From Macrococcoides animalis (GTDB lineage: Bacteria; Bacillota; Bacilli; Staphylococcales; Staphylococcaceae), in assembly GCF_047425875.1 (NCBI RefSeq), contig NZ_CP179727.1, positions 1,426,001 to 1,490,000 of the forward strand: DNA of 64,000 nt. The letters are read 5' to 3'. Made by a program: the position numbers and the translations under genes. Position 1 is the first letter of the stretch. Every line of letters begins with the position of its first letter. This document shows positions 34,457 through 44,600 of the stretch, piece after piece. The notes beneath the pieces were generated by a model. That model saw only the letters and a list, made by a program, of their open reading frames with translations. It had not been told where the DNA came from and did not search any database.

Positions 34457-35065
34457 TTAGAATAAATTTTTTATTCCTTTTATTAAGCCATCTATTGCAG
34501 CATCTAAAAGACGATGTAACATTTCACTTAATTGTAAGCCGATATCAGTTTCATCTTTACGTTCTTGCTCTGTGCTGTTAAAGCCTTCACCGTCGATATT
34601 TACGAATCCTTTAATCGACCAAATTTTAAGCCCTTGTTGCTTTGCTTTCTTCTCGGCTGCAAGCAATTTATCTAAATAATCTTTTTGTTGATAGACATAG
34701 CCAACTCTTGCATAGCCTTGTTTCACTAAGGACTCATTTATCATTGTGTCGCCACAATATAAGTATACTAAATCGCGACCATAGCGGTCTTTCTTACCTT
34801 TAGTATCATATTGAATCGTCATGTCACACGTTTTGACGAGTGATTCTGTGTAGCGTGCTGCTTCAATTGCGTAAGGCTGAACAGGTGTGTTTGGTTTCTT
34901 TGACTCCGGTGTGTCAACAAGTAGGAGTCTGACAGTCTTTCTTCTATTGTTAACTTTTATCGCAATCGTATCGCCATCAATCGCGTGATCAAACTCGGCT
35001 TTAAGCTTGGGCATATCTGTTTGGAATAGACCTAAGTTTAAAGTTAATAGTGCTGATAATATCAA
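34457..35065 (-). CDS. nuc: thermonuclease (staphylococcal nuclease family)
   Basis: A 202-residue calcium-dependent nuclease that degrades DNA and RNA. Active-site residues are visible: HAIDGDTIAI (Asp), TVRLLLVDTPESKKP (Arg and Glu) and KKDRYGRDLVYLY (second Arg). The N-terminal 18 residues are hydrophobic, a short signal or anchor, so the enzyme works outside the cell or at the membrane as Nuc2 does. About 30 extra C-terminal residues form an amphipathic helix (LLDAAIDGLIKGIKNLF). The start TTG 35065 follows GAGG. Length fits Nuc2-type better than secreted Nuc1. Confidence 0.9.
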   Translation of the reverse strand: MILSALLTLNLGLFQTDMPKLKAEFDHAIDGDTIAIKVNNRRKTVRLLLVDTPESKKPNTPVQPYAIEAARYTESLVKTCDMTIQYDTKGKKDRYGRDLVYLYCGDTMINESLVKQGYARVGYVYQQKDYLDKLLAAEKKAKQQGLKIWSIKGFVNIDGEGFNSTEQERKDETDIGLQLSEMLHRLLDAAIDGLIKGIKNLF

Positions 35066-35191
35066 AATAAAACCTCATTTATTAAAAGATTCTTCTATTA
35101 TACACAAACGTATGTTCTATTTCAAATGGAATAGATTGTTCTTTATCATGTATCATTCGTTCGTTATAATGTAAATAAAGAGGTGAAGAGA

Positions 35192-35755
35192 ATGAAAGAA
35201 ATACATGATATTGTTGCATATAATTTGAAGATGTTTCGAAAAGATAACGGTTTAACACTAGATAATGTCTCGCGCCGCACAGGGGTTTCAAAAACAATGT
35301 TATCTCAAATAGAACGTGGGGATTCAATTCCTTCAATAACGACGGTGTGGAAAATAGCGAATGGCTTGAAGATTAGTTTTATGACATTAATAAAATCTCC
35401 AGATCAAAAAGTTGAAGTGAAACGAAAAGGTGAAATTATGGAGATGACGAGTGATGATGGCCGTTATCGTTTATACCCGTATTTTCCTTTTGAAAGTGGG
35501 GCACAGATCGAAATGTATCAATTCGAAATCGAACCAGGTGGTGCTTATAATGCAGAGCCCCATCAAGCGGGAACAAGTGAGTATATCATCATCAGTGAAG
35601 GAATGATGAATTTAAAGATTCAGAATGAAGACTATCAAATGGAAAGTGATATGGCTATTAAGTTTGATGCAGATGTATCGCATAGTTATATGAATATTGG
35701 AGATAGCATCGTTCACGGAATAATGACGATTTACTATCCGGAGCAAACACTATGA
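35192..35755 (+). CDS. XRE-family regulator with C-terminal cupin domain
   Basis: A 187-residue transcription factor. Residues 5-62 form a helix-turn-helix (LKMFRKDNGLTLDNVSRRTGVS ... MLSQIERGDSIPSITTVWKIA). Residues 110-180 form a cupin (EPHQAGTSEYIIISEGMMNLKI ... FDADVSHSY) that would bind a small ligand. ATG 35192 follows AAAGAGGTGAAG. It overlaps the transporter gene by four bases and probably regulates it. TATAAT at 35165 marks the promoter. Confidence 0.88.
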   Translation: MKEIHDIVAYNLKMFRKDNGLTLDNVSRRTGVSKTMLSQIERGDSIPSITTVWKIANGLKISFMTLIKSPDQKVEVKRKGEIMEMTSDDGRYRLYPYFPFESGAQIEMYQFEIEPGGAYNAEPHQAGTSEYIIISEGMMNLKIQNEDYQMESDMAIKFDADVSHSYMNIGDSIVHGIMTIYYPEQTL

Positions 35756-36723
35756 AAATCCCAGGTATATTGTTTTGTGCCGTTATCGCGCTAGTGGGAT
35801 CTTTCTTTGGCCATGCTATGCCAGTAGTAGGAGGAATTATTTTTAGTATTATTTTAGGCATATTAATCAATAATACGATGAAGCTTCCATTTAGTTTACA
35901 AGGTGGTATTAAATTTTCATCTAAGAAAATCTTGCAGTATTCAATAATACTGATGGGATTTACATTGAATCTTCGTGTTGTTGCAGAAATGGGTATTTCT
36001 TCTTTACCGATTACTTTAACAACGATTACAGCAGCTTTAGTTGCGAGTTATTTATTGGGTAAATGGCTTGGCATCAATGAAAATATTAGAACATTAATTG
36101 GAGTAGGTACTGCGATATGTGGTGGATCGGCGATTGCTGCAGCAAGTCCAATAATTGATGCAAAGGAAGATGAGGTTGCTTTTTCATTATCGACAATATT
36201 TTTATTTAATATCATTGCGGTGTTCTTGTTTCCTATGATGGGTCATGGGTTTGGTTTGAGTGATATCGGATTTGGTCATTTTGCGGGTACAGCAATCAAT
36301 GACACGAGTAGTGTTGTAGCGGCGGGTTATGCTTATTCAGAAACCGCGGGTGATACGGCAACAATTGTGAAACTTGTACGTGCATTAATGATTATCCCAG
36401 TCTGTCTATTGCTTGTTGCGATACAAATGAAAGGACATAAGCAAGCTGATTTCAGTATTAAGAAAGTATTGCCATGGTTTATTTTGTATTTCTTTTTAGC
36501 CAGTGTCTTTACGACGATAGTTGATTTACCAGAAGAAGTAATTGGGTATATAAAAGTAATCTCAACGTTTATGATTAGTATGGCGATGGCTGGAATTGGT
36601 TTATCGGTGAGCATTAAGAAATTTATCTCGATTGGTATGAAGCCAGTATTATTAGGTGCAAGCGTATGGTTTGTTGTGGCAGCACTCAGTCTTGTGATGC
36701 AATGGGTTCTGAATATATGGTAG
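35752..36723 (+). CDS. YeiH-family (UPF0324) putative sulfate exporter
   Basis: A 323-residue membrane protein with about ten helices. The family signature is seen in KILQYSIILMGFTLNLR, LIGVGTAICGGSAIAAASPII and GTAINDTSSVVAAGYAYS. UPF0324/PF03601 proteins are described as putative sulfate or sulfonate exporters; biochemical proof is thin. It is coupled to the XRE-cupin regulator by an ATGA overlap. Confidence 0.85.
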   Translation: MKIPGILFCAVIALVGSFFGHAMPVVGGIIFSIILGILINNTMKLPFSLQGGIKFSSKKILQYSIILMGFTLNLRVVAEMGISSLPITLTTITAALVASYLLGKWLGINENIRTLIGVGTAICGGSAIAAASPIIDAKEDEVAFSLSTIFLFNIIAVFLFPMMGHGFGLSDIGFGHFAGTAINDTSSVVAAGYAYSETAGDTATIVKLVRALMIIPVCLLLVAIQMKGHKQADFSIKKVLPWFILYFFLASVFTTIVDLPEEVIGYIKVISTFMISMAMAGIGLSVSIKKFISIGMKPVLLGASVWFVVAALSLVMQWVLNIW

Positions 36724-36737
36724 GAGTGATTTAAGTG

Positions 36738-36812
36738 ATGAAGAAAATAGTATTTTCATTGGTAGTTGGAATAATTGCTATGCTATTTAGAAGTGATAAG
36801 AAAGCGGAATAG
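36738..36812 (+). CDS. possible 24-residue membrane peptide
   Basis: ATG 36738 (or GTG 36735) lies behind AGGAGTGAT and opens a frame MKKIVFSLVVGIIAMLFRSD ending with KKAE: one membrane helix with basic ends. It sits directly between the exporter gene and a terminator. The ribosome binding site and helix are suggestive, but such a short frame may be chance. Confidence 0.35.
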   Translation: MKKIVFSLVVGIIAMLFRSDKKAE

Positions 36813-36836
36813 AGTCCATGGAGGCTCTTTTTTTGT
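36811..36836 (+). terminator. terminator after the exporter unit
   Basis: AGAGTCC pairs with GGCTCT (one bulge) across a short loop, followed by seven T residues. Confidence 0.6.
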
Positions 36837-36902
36837 TGGAAAAATTTTGTGTGTTATTATATATTGATAATTTGTTAACAAATGTTAAATGAGGTGGATA
36901 TT

Positions 36903-37895
36903 TTGTTCTTGAAAGAACGAGTTTTTAATTTGTATGAACGATACATATTAGAAGTAAAAGACCGTTGTTCAATGGAGAAATATGACAGCGATAATTTATT
37001 TACTTTAGAGAAAGGACTTCTTGGCGAAGAATACTTTTTTGAAATGTTTAAACAATGTGTAGGGGGTGCAAAAATATGGGACTTAGTATTGAATATCAAA
37101 GGTAAAAATCAATATGACTTTATTATTGTATCGTACGGACGGATTCTTCATATAGATACAAAATATTATTCAGGACATTACAATTACGTGAATGGTACTT
37201 TTAAAAGTGAAAGTGACTATGTAATCAACAACCGATTATATAAATTAGATACACAACATACGAGACTGAAGATGTTGGTTAATAAGTTGGAGCTAGATTA
37301 TGAAGTGTCGAGTTATGTTAGCTTTGTAGGTGAACAATTTCAAGTCACGGGTTATAACGGTGACAAACGCATATTATTTAATCAAGATTTGAAAACTATA
37401 TTTGAAATACTGAATGAACGAGAAATGACGGATGAAGATATTCGAGTAGCGCGTATGTTAATGGAATATCACTTTGAAGAGGGTGAATATAATCGAATAT
37501 ATTATTATCCCTTTGAAGAGATGAAAAAAGGGGTGAAATGTCCGAAGTGTCGCAACATTTTACCTTTCGTTGAGAGAAACGCTAAAAAAGTGAGATGCAG
37601 TTGTGGCTGTGAATATACTAAGAAAGATGTCGTAAGGCTAGCATTTGATGCCATTTATTTGTTAAAAAATAGTGGGGTGACAGTAAGTGACATCGTTGCT
37701 TTTTGTGGTGTAGGTAAAACAACGGCTAAAAAAGTTCTCAGCAAGGAGTATAAACGACTAGGAAATTACAGAGCGAGTTCGTATATAAATCAGGAAAAAG
37801 GGGATTTATTCATTAAAGAGGAGGAAGCGGGTTATGTATACTATGGTTCTATAGAGGAAGTGACCGCAAAAAAGAAAATACAGTCACTTCCGTGA
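36903..37895 (+). CDS. NERD-domain protein with zinc ribbon and HTH
   Basis: A 330-residue cytoplasmic protein. The N-terminal part (about 40-140) resembles the NERD nuclease-related domain: EKGLLGEEYFFEMF, YDFIIVSYGRILHIDTKYY, i.e. G-x2-GE, D and an xDxK catalytic-like motif. A four-Cys zinc ribbon (VKCPKCRNILPF ... VRCSCGCEYT) lies near residue 220, then a helix-turn-helix (GVTVSDIVAFCGVGKTTAKKVL). I prefer TTG 36903 after GAGGTGG over the frame start at 36882. The combination suggests a DNA-targeted nuclease or regulator; untested. Confidence 0.7.
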   Translation: MFLKERVFNLYERYILEVKDRCSMEKYDSDNLFTLEKGLLGEEYFFEMFKQCVGGAKIWDLVLNIKGKNQYDFIIVSYGRILHIDTKYYSGHYNYVNGTFKSESDYVINNRLYKLDTQHTRLKMLVNKLELDYEVSSYVSFVGEQFQVTGYNGDKRILFNQDLKTIFEILNEREMTDEDIRVARMLMEYHFEEGEYNRIYYYPFEEMKKGVKCPKCRNILPFVERNAKKVRCSCGCEYTKKDVVRLAFDAIYLLKNSGVTVSDIVAFCGVGKTTAKKVLSKEYKRLGNYRASSYINQEKGDLFIKEEEAGYVYYGSIEEVTAKKKIQSLP

Positions 37896-38011
37896 CGCAT
37901 CTCGCAGAAACGACAGTGTAAGTGACCGCAAAAAGAAGACACGGACACATTTGTAGCATATATAATATGCAAAGCAATCAGTAACTGTTATTAAATCATT
38001 ATTACCTAAAA

Positions 38012-38038
38012 AAACACGGAAGCTTCAGCTTCCGTGTT
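38012..38038. terminator. bidirectional terminator
   Basis: ACACGGAAGCT / AGCTTCCGTGT form a perfect 11-base stem with a two-base loop (steric expansion likely) between A and T flanks, separating convergent genes. Confidence 0.75.
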
Positions 38039-38048
38039 CACGCGCTAT

Positions 38049-39605
38049 TTACTTCTTATCTTCAGCCTTAAGTGGAGCGACTTGACGTCCTAAATCTGCA
38101 GGAGCGAGTGGGTTTTCGCGTTTTGGTATTGGCTTGTTTGTAGATTTAAGTTTGTCTGGGACTTTACCAGCTTTTGCTTCAGTTTTCGTGCCAGCTTCAT
38201 TAACTGTAGACTTACTTAAATCAATCTTTTGTGTCTTCTCTGAGAATTCTCCGAGTGCATCTTTCTTAGCATCTTTTGTTAAGTTCACGACACTATCGAT
38301 AAACGTTCCTGTTCCGTTTGCAACTAATCGCTTAGATACATCATTGAAAGTTGTGTTATGGAATGTTGCAGTCGTATTATTGGCATAAACAGCCGTAATC
38401 GGTGAACGTTTGCCATCCATTTCTACATTATTCACAACAGAGTTATGCATATTAAATGAATAGTTCTCAGGTTTCATGCCTTCTGTGTAATATACACCAT
38501 GGACAATATCGTTACGTCCGAACGGTAATAAATCCATTTCCACATTATTTGAACGCTCACGCAATTCGCCGTTTACACCTGCTGCGATAAAGTAACTTTT
38601 CGCACGTGTTTTCACGTCATCAGTATTCCAATACACATTACCGTACGTTGACTCTACGTGGAATGTTGTTTCGTAATCATTAAATGTAGAATTCGTCACA
38701 TTAATCGTTGTATTTTGATCTTTTAACCAATTCTCTTCTTTGGCATCTTGAATTGTACCGTTTTCAAGTACAACGCCGATCCAACCCATATATTCTTTAG
38801 AGCGTTTCGATGTCTTGGCGTTAGATACAACTTTATCAATGTTGACAATTGCATCATCTCTATGACCACTTAAATAAATAGCCATACCGAAACTGTCGGT
38901 AATATCATCGCCCCCAACATCTTCTAAATTTACATCTTTAATATTTACATCACGGTACTCTTGTGCAAATATGGCATATCCCCCGTACATATGTTTAAAT
39001 TCAACATCATGTATGTTTAAATCATTCGTATTATTAATCGCGATGCCTTTAGTCATCGGTGTTTTATAGAAATCATCAGCATCTTTCATCTTGAAGTATA
39101 AGTCTTGAGGGTTTTTACTGCCGTCAATTGTAATACCTTCAATCTCGATTTCAGATAAGAAATTCTTTTCTGATCCAAGGCGCATCGCATAAAACTCAGG
39201 CGGATTAGTCATTGGATTCTTCGGCTTTATAACGGCACCTTCACCTTTAATATGTAATCCTTTAATATTACTTACTTCAATTGTTTTGTTTGTATCATAC
39301 GTACCTTTTGGTATGATAACTTGTACAGCTTCTTCTTGCGCTTTTTGAATCGCTTTTGTTAATGCTTCTGTATCATCTTTTTTATCGTCAGGTTTGGCAC
39401 CGAAGTCTTTTACGTTAATAGACTTAATGCCTTTGAGAGATGGACCTTCTGTTATTTTTTCTTTATCTTTTTCTTTAGTTACTTCTTCAGTTGTTGTTTT
39501 GTCTTTATCTGTTTCTTTCGGCTTATCTTTTTGTGTATCTTGACAAGCTGTCAGCATAAGTGTGAGTGCCACTGTCGGTAACAACCATTTTTTGTTTAAT
39601 AACAT
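38049..39605 (-). CDS. beta-helix lipoprotein, pectate-lyase-3 like
   Basis: A 518-residue exported lipoprotein. Signal MLLNKKWLLPTVALTLMLTAC ends in lipobox LTAC, followed by a Lys/Asp/Glu/Thr-rich linker to residue 55. The mature part starts INVKDFGAKPDDKKDDTEALTKAI, the entry sequence of the Pectate_lyase_3 right-handed beta-helix, and continues with repeated asparagine-rich coils (NNTNDLNIHDVEF; NTTINVTNSTFNDYE). The C-terminal 70 residues are low-complexity. Such proteins bind or cut polysaccharides; no catalytic residues can be named. Confidence 0.72.
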   Translation of the reverse strand: MLLNKKWLLPTVALTLMLTACQDTQKDKPKETDKDKTTTEEVTKEKDKEKITEGPSLKGIKSINVKDFGAKPDDKKDDTEALTKAIQKAQEEAVQVIIPKGTYDTNKTIEVSNIKGLHIKGEGAVIKPKNPMTNPPEFYAMRLGSEKNFLSEIEIEGITIDGSKNPQDLYFKMKDADDFYKTPMTKGIAINNTNDLNIHDVEFKHMYGGYAIFAQEYRDVNIKDVNLEDVGGDDITDSFGMAIYLSGHRDDAIVNIDKVVSNAKTSKRSKEYMGWIGVVLENGTIQDAKEENWLKDQNTTINVTNSTFNDYETTFHVESTYGNVYWNTDDVKTRAKSYFIAAGVNGELRERSNNVEMDLLPFGRNDIVHGVYYTEGMKPENYSFNMHNSVVNNVEMDGKRSPITAVYANNTTATFHNTTFNDVSKRLVANGTGTFIDSVVNLTKDAKKDALGEFSEKTQKIDLSKSTVNEAGTKTEAKAGKVPDKLKSTNKPIPKRENPLAPADLGRQVAPLKAEDKK

Positions 39606-39787
39606 TTATATTCTCCTTTGAATCATATAATAATGATACAGTTCATTTTAACATATTTTGAGAATAAACATATTGATATATGTACTAAGTACCATTAGAA
39701 AAATCCTTAAAATTATATATAAACGCTATCATACGAATTAAAACTTTAATATAATGAAACTAATTGAGTGAACAGGGGGACAAATTC

Positions 39788-41206
39788 GTGAATTACTTTT
39801 GGTTGAATTGTGGTTACAACAGATTTAATCACTTTGAAGATTTAATGGGACAAGTTTCAGTGTTCGATTCAACAGTACACTTTAATCCAAATGAAGGATA
39901 TACTGCCTTTAAACGAGCTGAACCAGGAGATAAAGTCATCTTCTATCAGGTTCAAAATAAGATTGGTATCCTCGGTGCAGGTTCAGTACTAAGAGTCGAA
40001 GAACCGAGACGTGGTCAAATAAAAATCCATTTTATATATGAAGAAAAATTAGCACCCTATACAAAAGAATATTTAATTCGTGATGAAGATTTAAAACAAG
40101 TGATAATGAGTATGAAAGAACAACTTCTAAATCCATTGTCAGAAGCAGATTACGACAAAATCATGCGCGTTGGTCGTCATGAAGAAAAAATCAATCGTTA
40201 CTTCTTAATGAAAGAAGAAATTGATTTCACAACTGATGAAACATATACCATATATGTCCGAAACGTGAATGGTGTGAATCGCAATGGTTTCGTTCATTAT
40301 GGTCAAATGCAGGAAGGTGACAAAGTTATAATTTACAAAACAAAACCAGAACGTGGTATATATGGTACGGCAGAAGTAGTGGAAGGTATGCATCGCAATA
40401 AGCCAATACCCGGAAGAACAGACAGTTCCGCGGTAAGTATTAAGTATACCGGAGACATTGAACCACGAACGATATATGAACTTGATCGTGAACCAATGTT
40501 ACGTGCCCAATATTTCTTAGAAGAAAAATGGAATGAATCAATCACTGAGATTACAAAGATACAATATGAAACATTTCTAAATCCGACAGCAGATATTGAA
40601 ACGCAAGATAGACCATCCATTCAACAAGTGATTGAAGCGGCCAACTTCTCTGCACGTAAAAGTGCAATGGAGAAGAAATTTAAAGCGACGGTGAATCCAG
40701 AACCGGTTAAACAGAAGGTTAATAAATCACCTTGGAAAATGATTTATATATTTAGCTTGCCAGAGCATTTCAATGGTGTTGAAACAGCGATTAAATATCT
40801 ACAGCTTAAGCGCAATAACTTACAGATATATGCAGCAGACAACATGTGGATTAATGCGAATCTTTACGGACAATACGTTAAAGAAGATGATTTCGTTGTA
40901 TTTCACCAAGGTATCATTACTGAAGCTTTAGCGAGTCCAGTTAAACAAGATATAATAATAGAAGACTTTGATTTTGTCGCGGCACATCAATTGAAGCCAC
41001 TCATTCATGCAGCAATGGGTGAAACAGTCGCATTGCCTGTTATGACAGATCTGACTCGTGCAACAATTGGATTAGATGAAGACGCGACATACCCATTAAC
41101 CGAAGATTTTAAGATTATCGCAACAACAAAACTAACAGTTGATGCTTTTAAAGAAAAGTATCCAACATATATGCATCAATTCATGAAATTCTACGCCTAC
41201 AAATAA
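39788..41206 (+). CDS. protein with two EVE/PUA-like domains
   Basis: A 472-residue cytoplasmic protein. Residues 1-100 resemble an EVE domain (NYFWLNCGYNRF ... FKRAEPGDKVIFYQVQNKIGILGAGSV). Residues 155-240 repeat the pattern (YTIYVRNVNGVNRNGFVHYG ... EGDKVIIYKTKPERGIYGTAEVV). EVE and PUA-like domains bind modified bases in DNA or RNA. After a basic linker, residues 325-470 form a third domain with no match I know. GTG 39788 follows AGGGGGA; a longer frame from 39764 includes that site. Monocistronic. Confidence 0.65.
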   Translation: MNYFWLNCGYNRFNHFEDLMGQVSVFDSTVHFNPNEGYTAFKRAEPGDKVIFYQVQNKIGILGAGSVLRVEEPRRGQIKIHFIYEEKLAPYTKEYLIRDEDLKQVIMSMKEQLLNPLSEADYDKIMRVGRHEEKINRYFLMKEEIDFTTDETYTIYVRNVNGVNRNGFVHYGQMQEGDKVIIYKTKPERGIYGTAEVVEGMHRNKPIPGRTDSSAVSIKYTGDIEPRTIYELDREPMLRAQYFLEEKWNESITEITKIQYETFLNPTADIETQDRPSIQQVIEAANFSARKSAMEKKFKATVNPEPVKQKVNKSPWKMIYIFSLPEHFNGVETAIKYLQLKRNNLQIYAADNMWINANLYGQYVKEDDFVVFHQGIITEALASPVKQDIIIEDFDFVAAHQLKPLIHAAMGETVALPVMTDLTRATIGLDEDATYPLTEDFKIIATTKLTVDAFKEKYPTYMHQFMKFYAYK

Positions 41207-41298
41207 TAGTATAATTATAGCTTAAGAGACAAAAGTCAGAAATGAATTAATAAATTTTAAGTATATTTTATTTTTACACTCTAATAACTTTAATAATA

Positions 41299-41345
41299 AA
41301 AGATGGTTAGGTATGTTCAATAGCATACCTAACCATCTTTTTTAT
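41299..41345 (+). terminator. terminator after the EVE-like gene
   Basis: The perfect 16-base stem AAGATGGTTAGGTATG / CATACCTAACCATCTT with an eight-base loop is followed by six T residues. Confidence 0.85.
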
Positions 41346-41658
41346 ATTAATATATAAATTACAAAAAATAACTATTTATATCACGCTAAATATTAAAGTG
41401 TATTGAAAATAATACTAACAAAATTTTAATGCATAAGTGAATAAATGTTAAATTTTAGACATATATGAATTTTTATACCATATGATGAATATAAAAACGT
41501 ATAAAAAGCATATTTTAGTGTATTTTTAATTTTATTATGAATTTATTATTAATATCTGATAAGATCCTAAGATTTAATATTAAAAAAATAGATTGATTTT
41601 TTTTAATGTGAGACTATTATTAAATTGAAGGTATAAAAATTGTCAGTAGAAAAAGAAG
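41346..41658 (+). promoter_or_regulatory. AT-rich upstream region of the pilus operon
   Basis: No reading frame with a ribosome binding site is seen. The best promoter is TTGATT 41593-41598 and TATTAT 41615-41620 with a 16-base spacer, about 40 bases before the first pilus gene. The rest is extremely AT-rich without a clear operator. Confidence 0.4.
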
Positions 41659-44600
41659 GTGGAAATTATTAAAAAGCTAAAAATGATATTTTTGCTTTTA
41701 TTATTGCTCAATAGTATATGCAATAACTTGTTTATTGGTGTTACTTTAGCAGATGAAATGACACGTAAGAGTGATAATGAAGAACTCGTTTTGGTGACAG
41801 CTAAGGAGCGTAATGATACTGAAATTAACTGGCATATTACAATAAATCCATTACAACAACAGTTAGATGAAAAGCGCTTTATATTGACACTAGATGGACA
41901 ACATACTTTAGATATTAGTACACTAAAGGCTCAATTGTCGTCATATGAAGTAGAGATAACTCAGTCTGATACTACGAAGTCGCAATATGTAATAGAATTT
42001 AAAGACAATAAACAAATAGTGGATTTTGATTTAAAGACAAGTATTAATGACTTAAATAAAACAGATTACGGTGTTACGTTAGCAACTGAAATGAATGGTG
42101 TGACTGTTGAAGCTTCGGACGGTGTGTATCAAACATTTAATATTGTAGGAAATGTTTCGTTTGTGAACATGCCGGATGATTTAGAACATCCAAATTCAGA
42201 AATGTATTTAATCAATCGTTCTACAAATGAGAAAGTTTCGAGTGTGATTGTTGATTCTGACGGAAAATACATCTTCAATGATGTAAGGAAATTTGATGAA
42301 TTAGGAAATGAAATGAAATATAAAGTAGAATCATCGCTTAAAGGTAATTATAAGACTGACATTGAACAATATGATGTGAAACACACCTATCTTGAAACAT
42401 CGATTAAAGGTGATATCGATAATCCGACAAAAGAAATCCTAAAAATTTCATTAACGGATCAATTGACAAAAGAAGTGGTAGATACATTAACGATAGATGA
42501 AGAAGCCACAAAATATGAATTTGACTCATTACCCGTCAATAATAATGAAGGCTTACCAATAATCTATGAAGTAGTAATTACACCCATTGAAGGTTATAAA
42601 GCGAAGATAGAAGATTATAACATTGTTCTTGTAAAAAATGAGCAGGAAAATTTAGCGGAAGATAAGATTGACATAGTTGAAACAACAATAGATACTAAAG
42701 CTACTACTGAGACACCAACTACTGAAGATTCCTCGACGCTTGATCCCCTAACGAATGAAGAAATATCGTCTGAAGAGCAATTAACTGAAACACCTATCTC
42801 AGAAAGTGTTTTGAATGAAGAAAATATAATTGAAAAAGAAAGTATTACTGATTCTGTCATAGCAGTGAATAAAACTCAACAATCTATTTCACCATTTTTA
42901 TTTCGTTCACTTTCGTTAGGCAGTACTAATATACAGAGTTTAGCTGCAGCAACGGTAAATACCACTTTCACGACAAATACACCAATAACACATACCTCGA
43001 CTGGTGATTTGATGACGATGAATGCGGCTTTGAGTCCTGATGCAACAAAAATAAATTGGACGATAACAATTGATAGAAAAACCAGCACATCATATGCAAT
43101 TGAATATAATTTGTACAATATGGTTTTTAGTGCTGGCCAAGCTCTAGATACATCAACGATTAAACAAACAATTATTAACGGTTCTACTTCTACAACGAAA
43201 GCATTAACATACAATAGCACATATAAAGCAATTACAGGTGCCTATTCAGGTCTTGGTTCGAATAAGGCAATCATTTCTTTTAGTACATCGATAACAGATA
43301 AAACACTATCTTCATATAATTTATCAATTGGTGGTTCTACACCAGCAGCACACTTTATTGCAAATAATATTGCAAATAACATAGTAATTAATGGAAAACT
43401 TATTACTGCTGATAATGTAGCGCCTGAAGCCCCCAAGGTTAATGCAGTTACAACAACTACACTCAATGTTACAGGAACAGCTGAACCTTCATCGCTTGTT
43501 ACAGTGTTACTATCAAATGGATTGAAATTAACCACAACGGCTGATATAACAGGAAAATATTCAGTACCGATTCCGCCTCAAAATGAAGGTGCTATTATTA
43601 CTGTGAATGCTACAGATGCTTCTGGCAATGTGAGTCCAAATACTCAAATTAATGTTTCGGATATGATGTCAACAACAATAAGTACAATTTATGACAATCA
43701 AACAAGTGTATTAGGAACGGCTACACCTAACAGTATTATAACTATCACAAATGCTGCTGGTAATGTGCTTGGTACATCAAAAGTGGATGAAAGTGGTCGT
43801 TATTACGTCGAATTATATCGTACACAATCCGCAGGTACTATTATTTATGCACAGGCAAAAAGTGCTACTGGTCAAGAGAGTAACAAAGCACAAACTACAG
43901 TACTTTCTAGTGCGGGCGTTCCTACACCAGGAAATGGTTTACCAATTGTTGAACCTTCGCCTACATATATAGGTGACGTAAATAATATGACATGGGACGA
44001 ACGTGGATTATATCGAAACCGTGTGCCACTAGCAATTGAATATGATGAAGGTTATTTATGGAAAGCCGCACAATCAACTACTACCCCAAATAAATATGCA
44101 ATCGATTTGAAAACGCAAGGTCGAGATACAGAATCAACAGTGCCACTGGATATTGTACTAGTAGTTGATAATTCAAGAAGTATGAGCACTTTAAATAGTA
44201 ACGGAATGTCAAGATGGCAAAATATGAAAACGAGTGTTAATAATTTTGTTGATAGTGTTACATCAAGTAATACAGGAGCAGTAAATGATACGAGAATAGG
44301 TGTTGTTAACTTTGCTTCATCAATTATAAGTCAAACGTCATTCCAGTCTTCAGCGACTGGTATAAAAAGTGCAATTCCAGCAAGTTATCAAACCAATGGT
44401 GCATTAAATACAGGAACGGCGCACACATTTACACAATTAGGTATTCGTACAGGCTCTCAAATGCTTTCGACTGCTCGTCCAACTGCCAAGAAGGTAATGA
44501 TTGTACTAACAGATGGAGCACCAACATTTAGTTATAAAGGAACGGTGGCGACAAATCCAGAGAATATTACAGCATTCGACTACAGTAAACGTATTGGTGA

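Noticed and set aside
42615..43535. Antisense frames inside the pilus tip gene
   Set aside because: Shadows of the plus-strand gene caused by its low-complexity Thr/Ser/Glu-rich codons.
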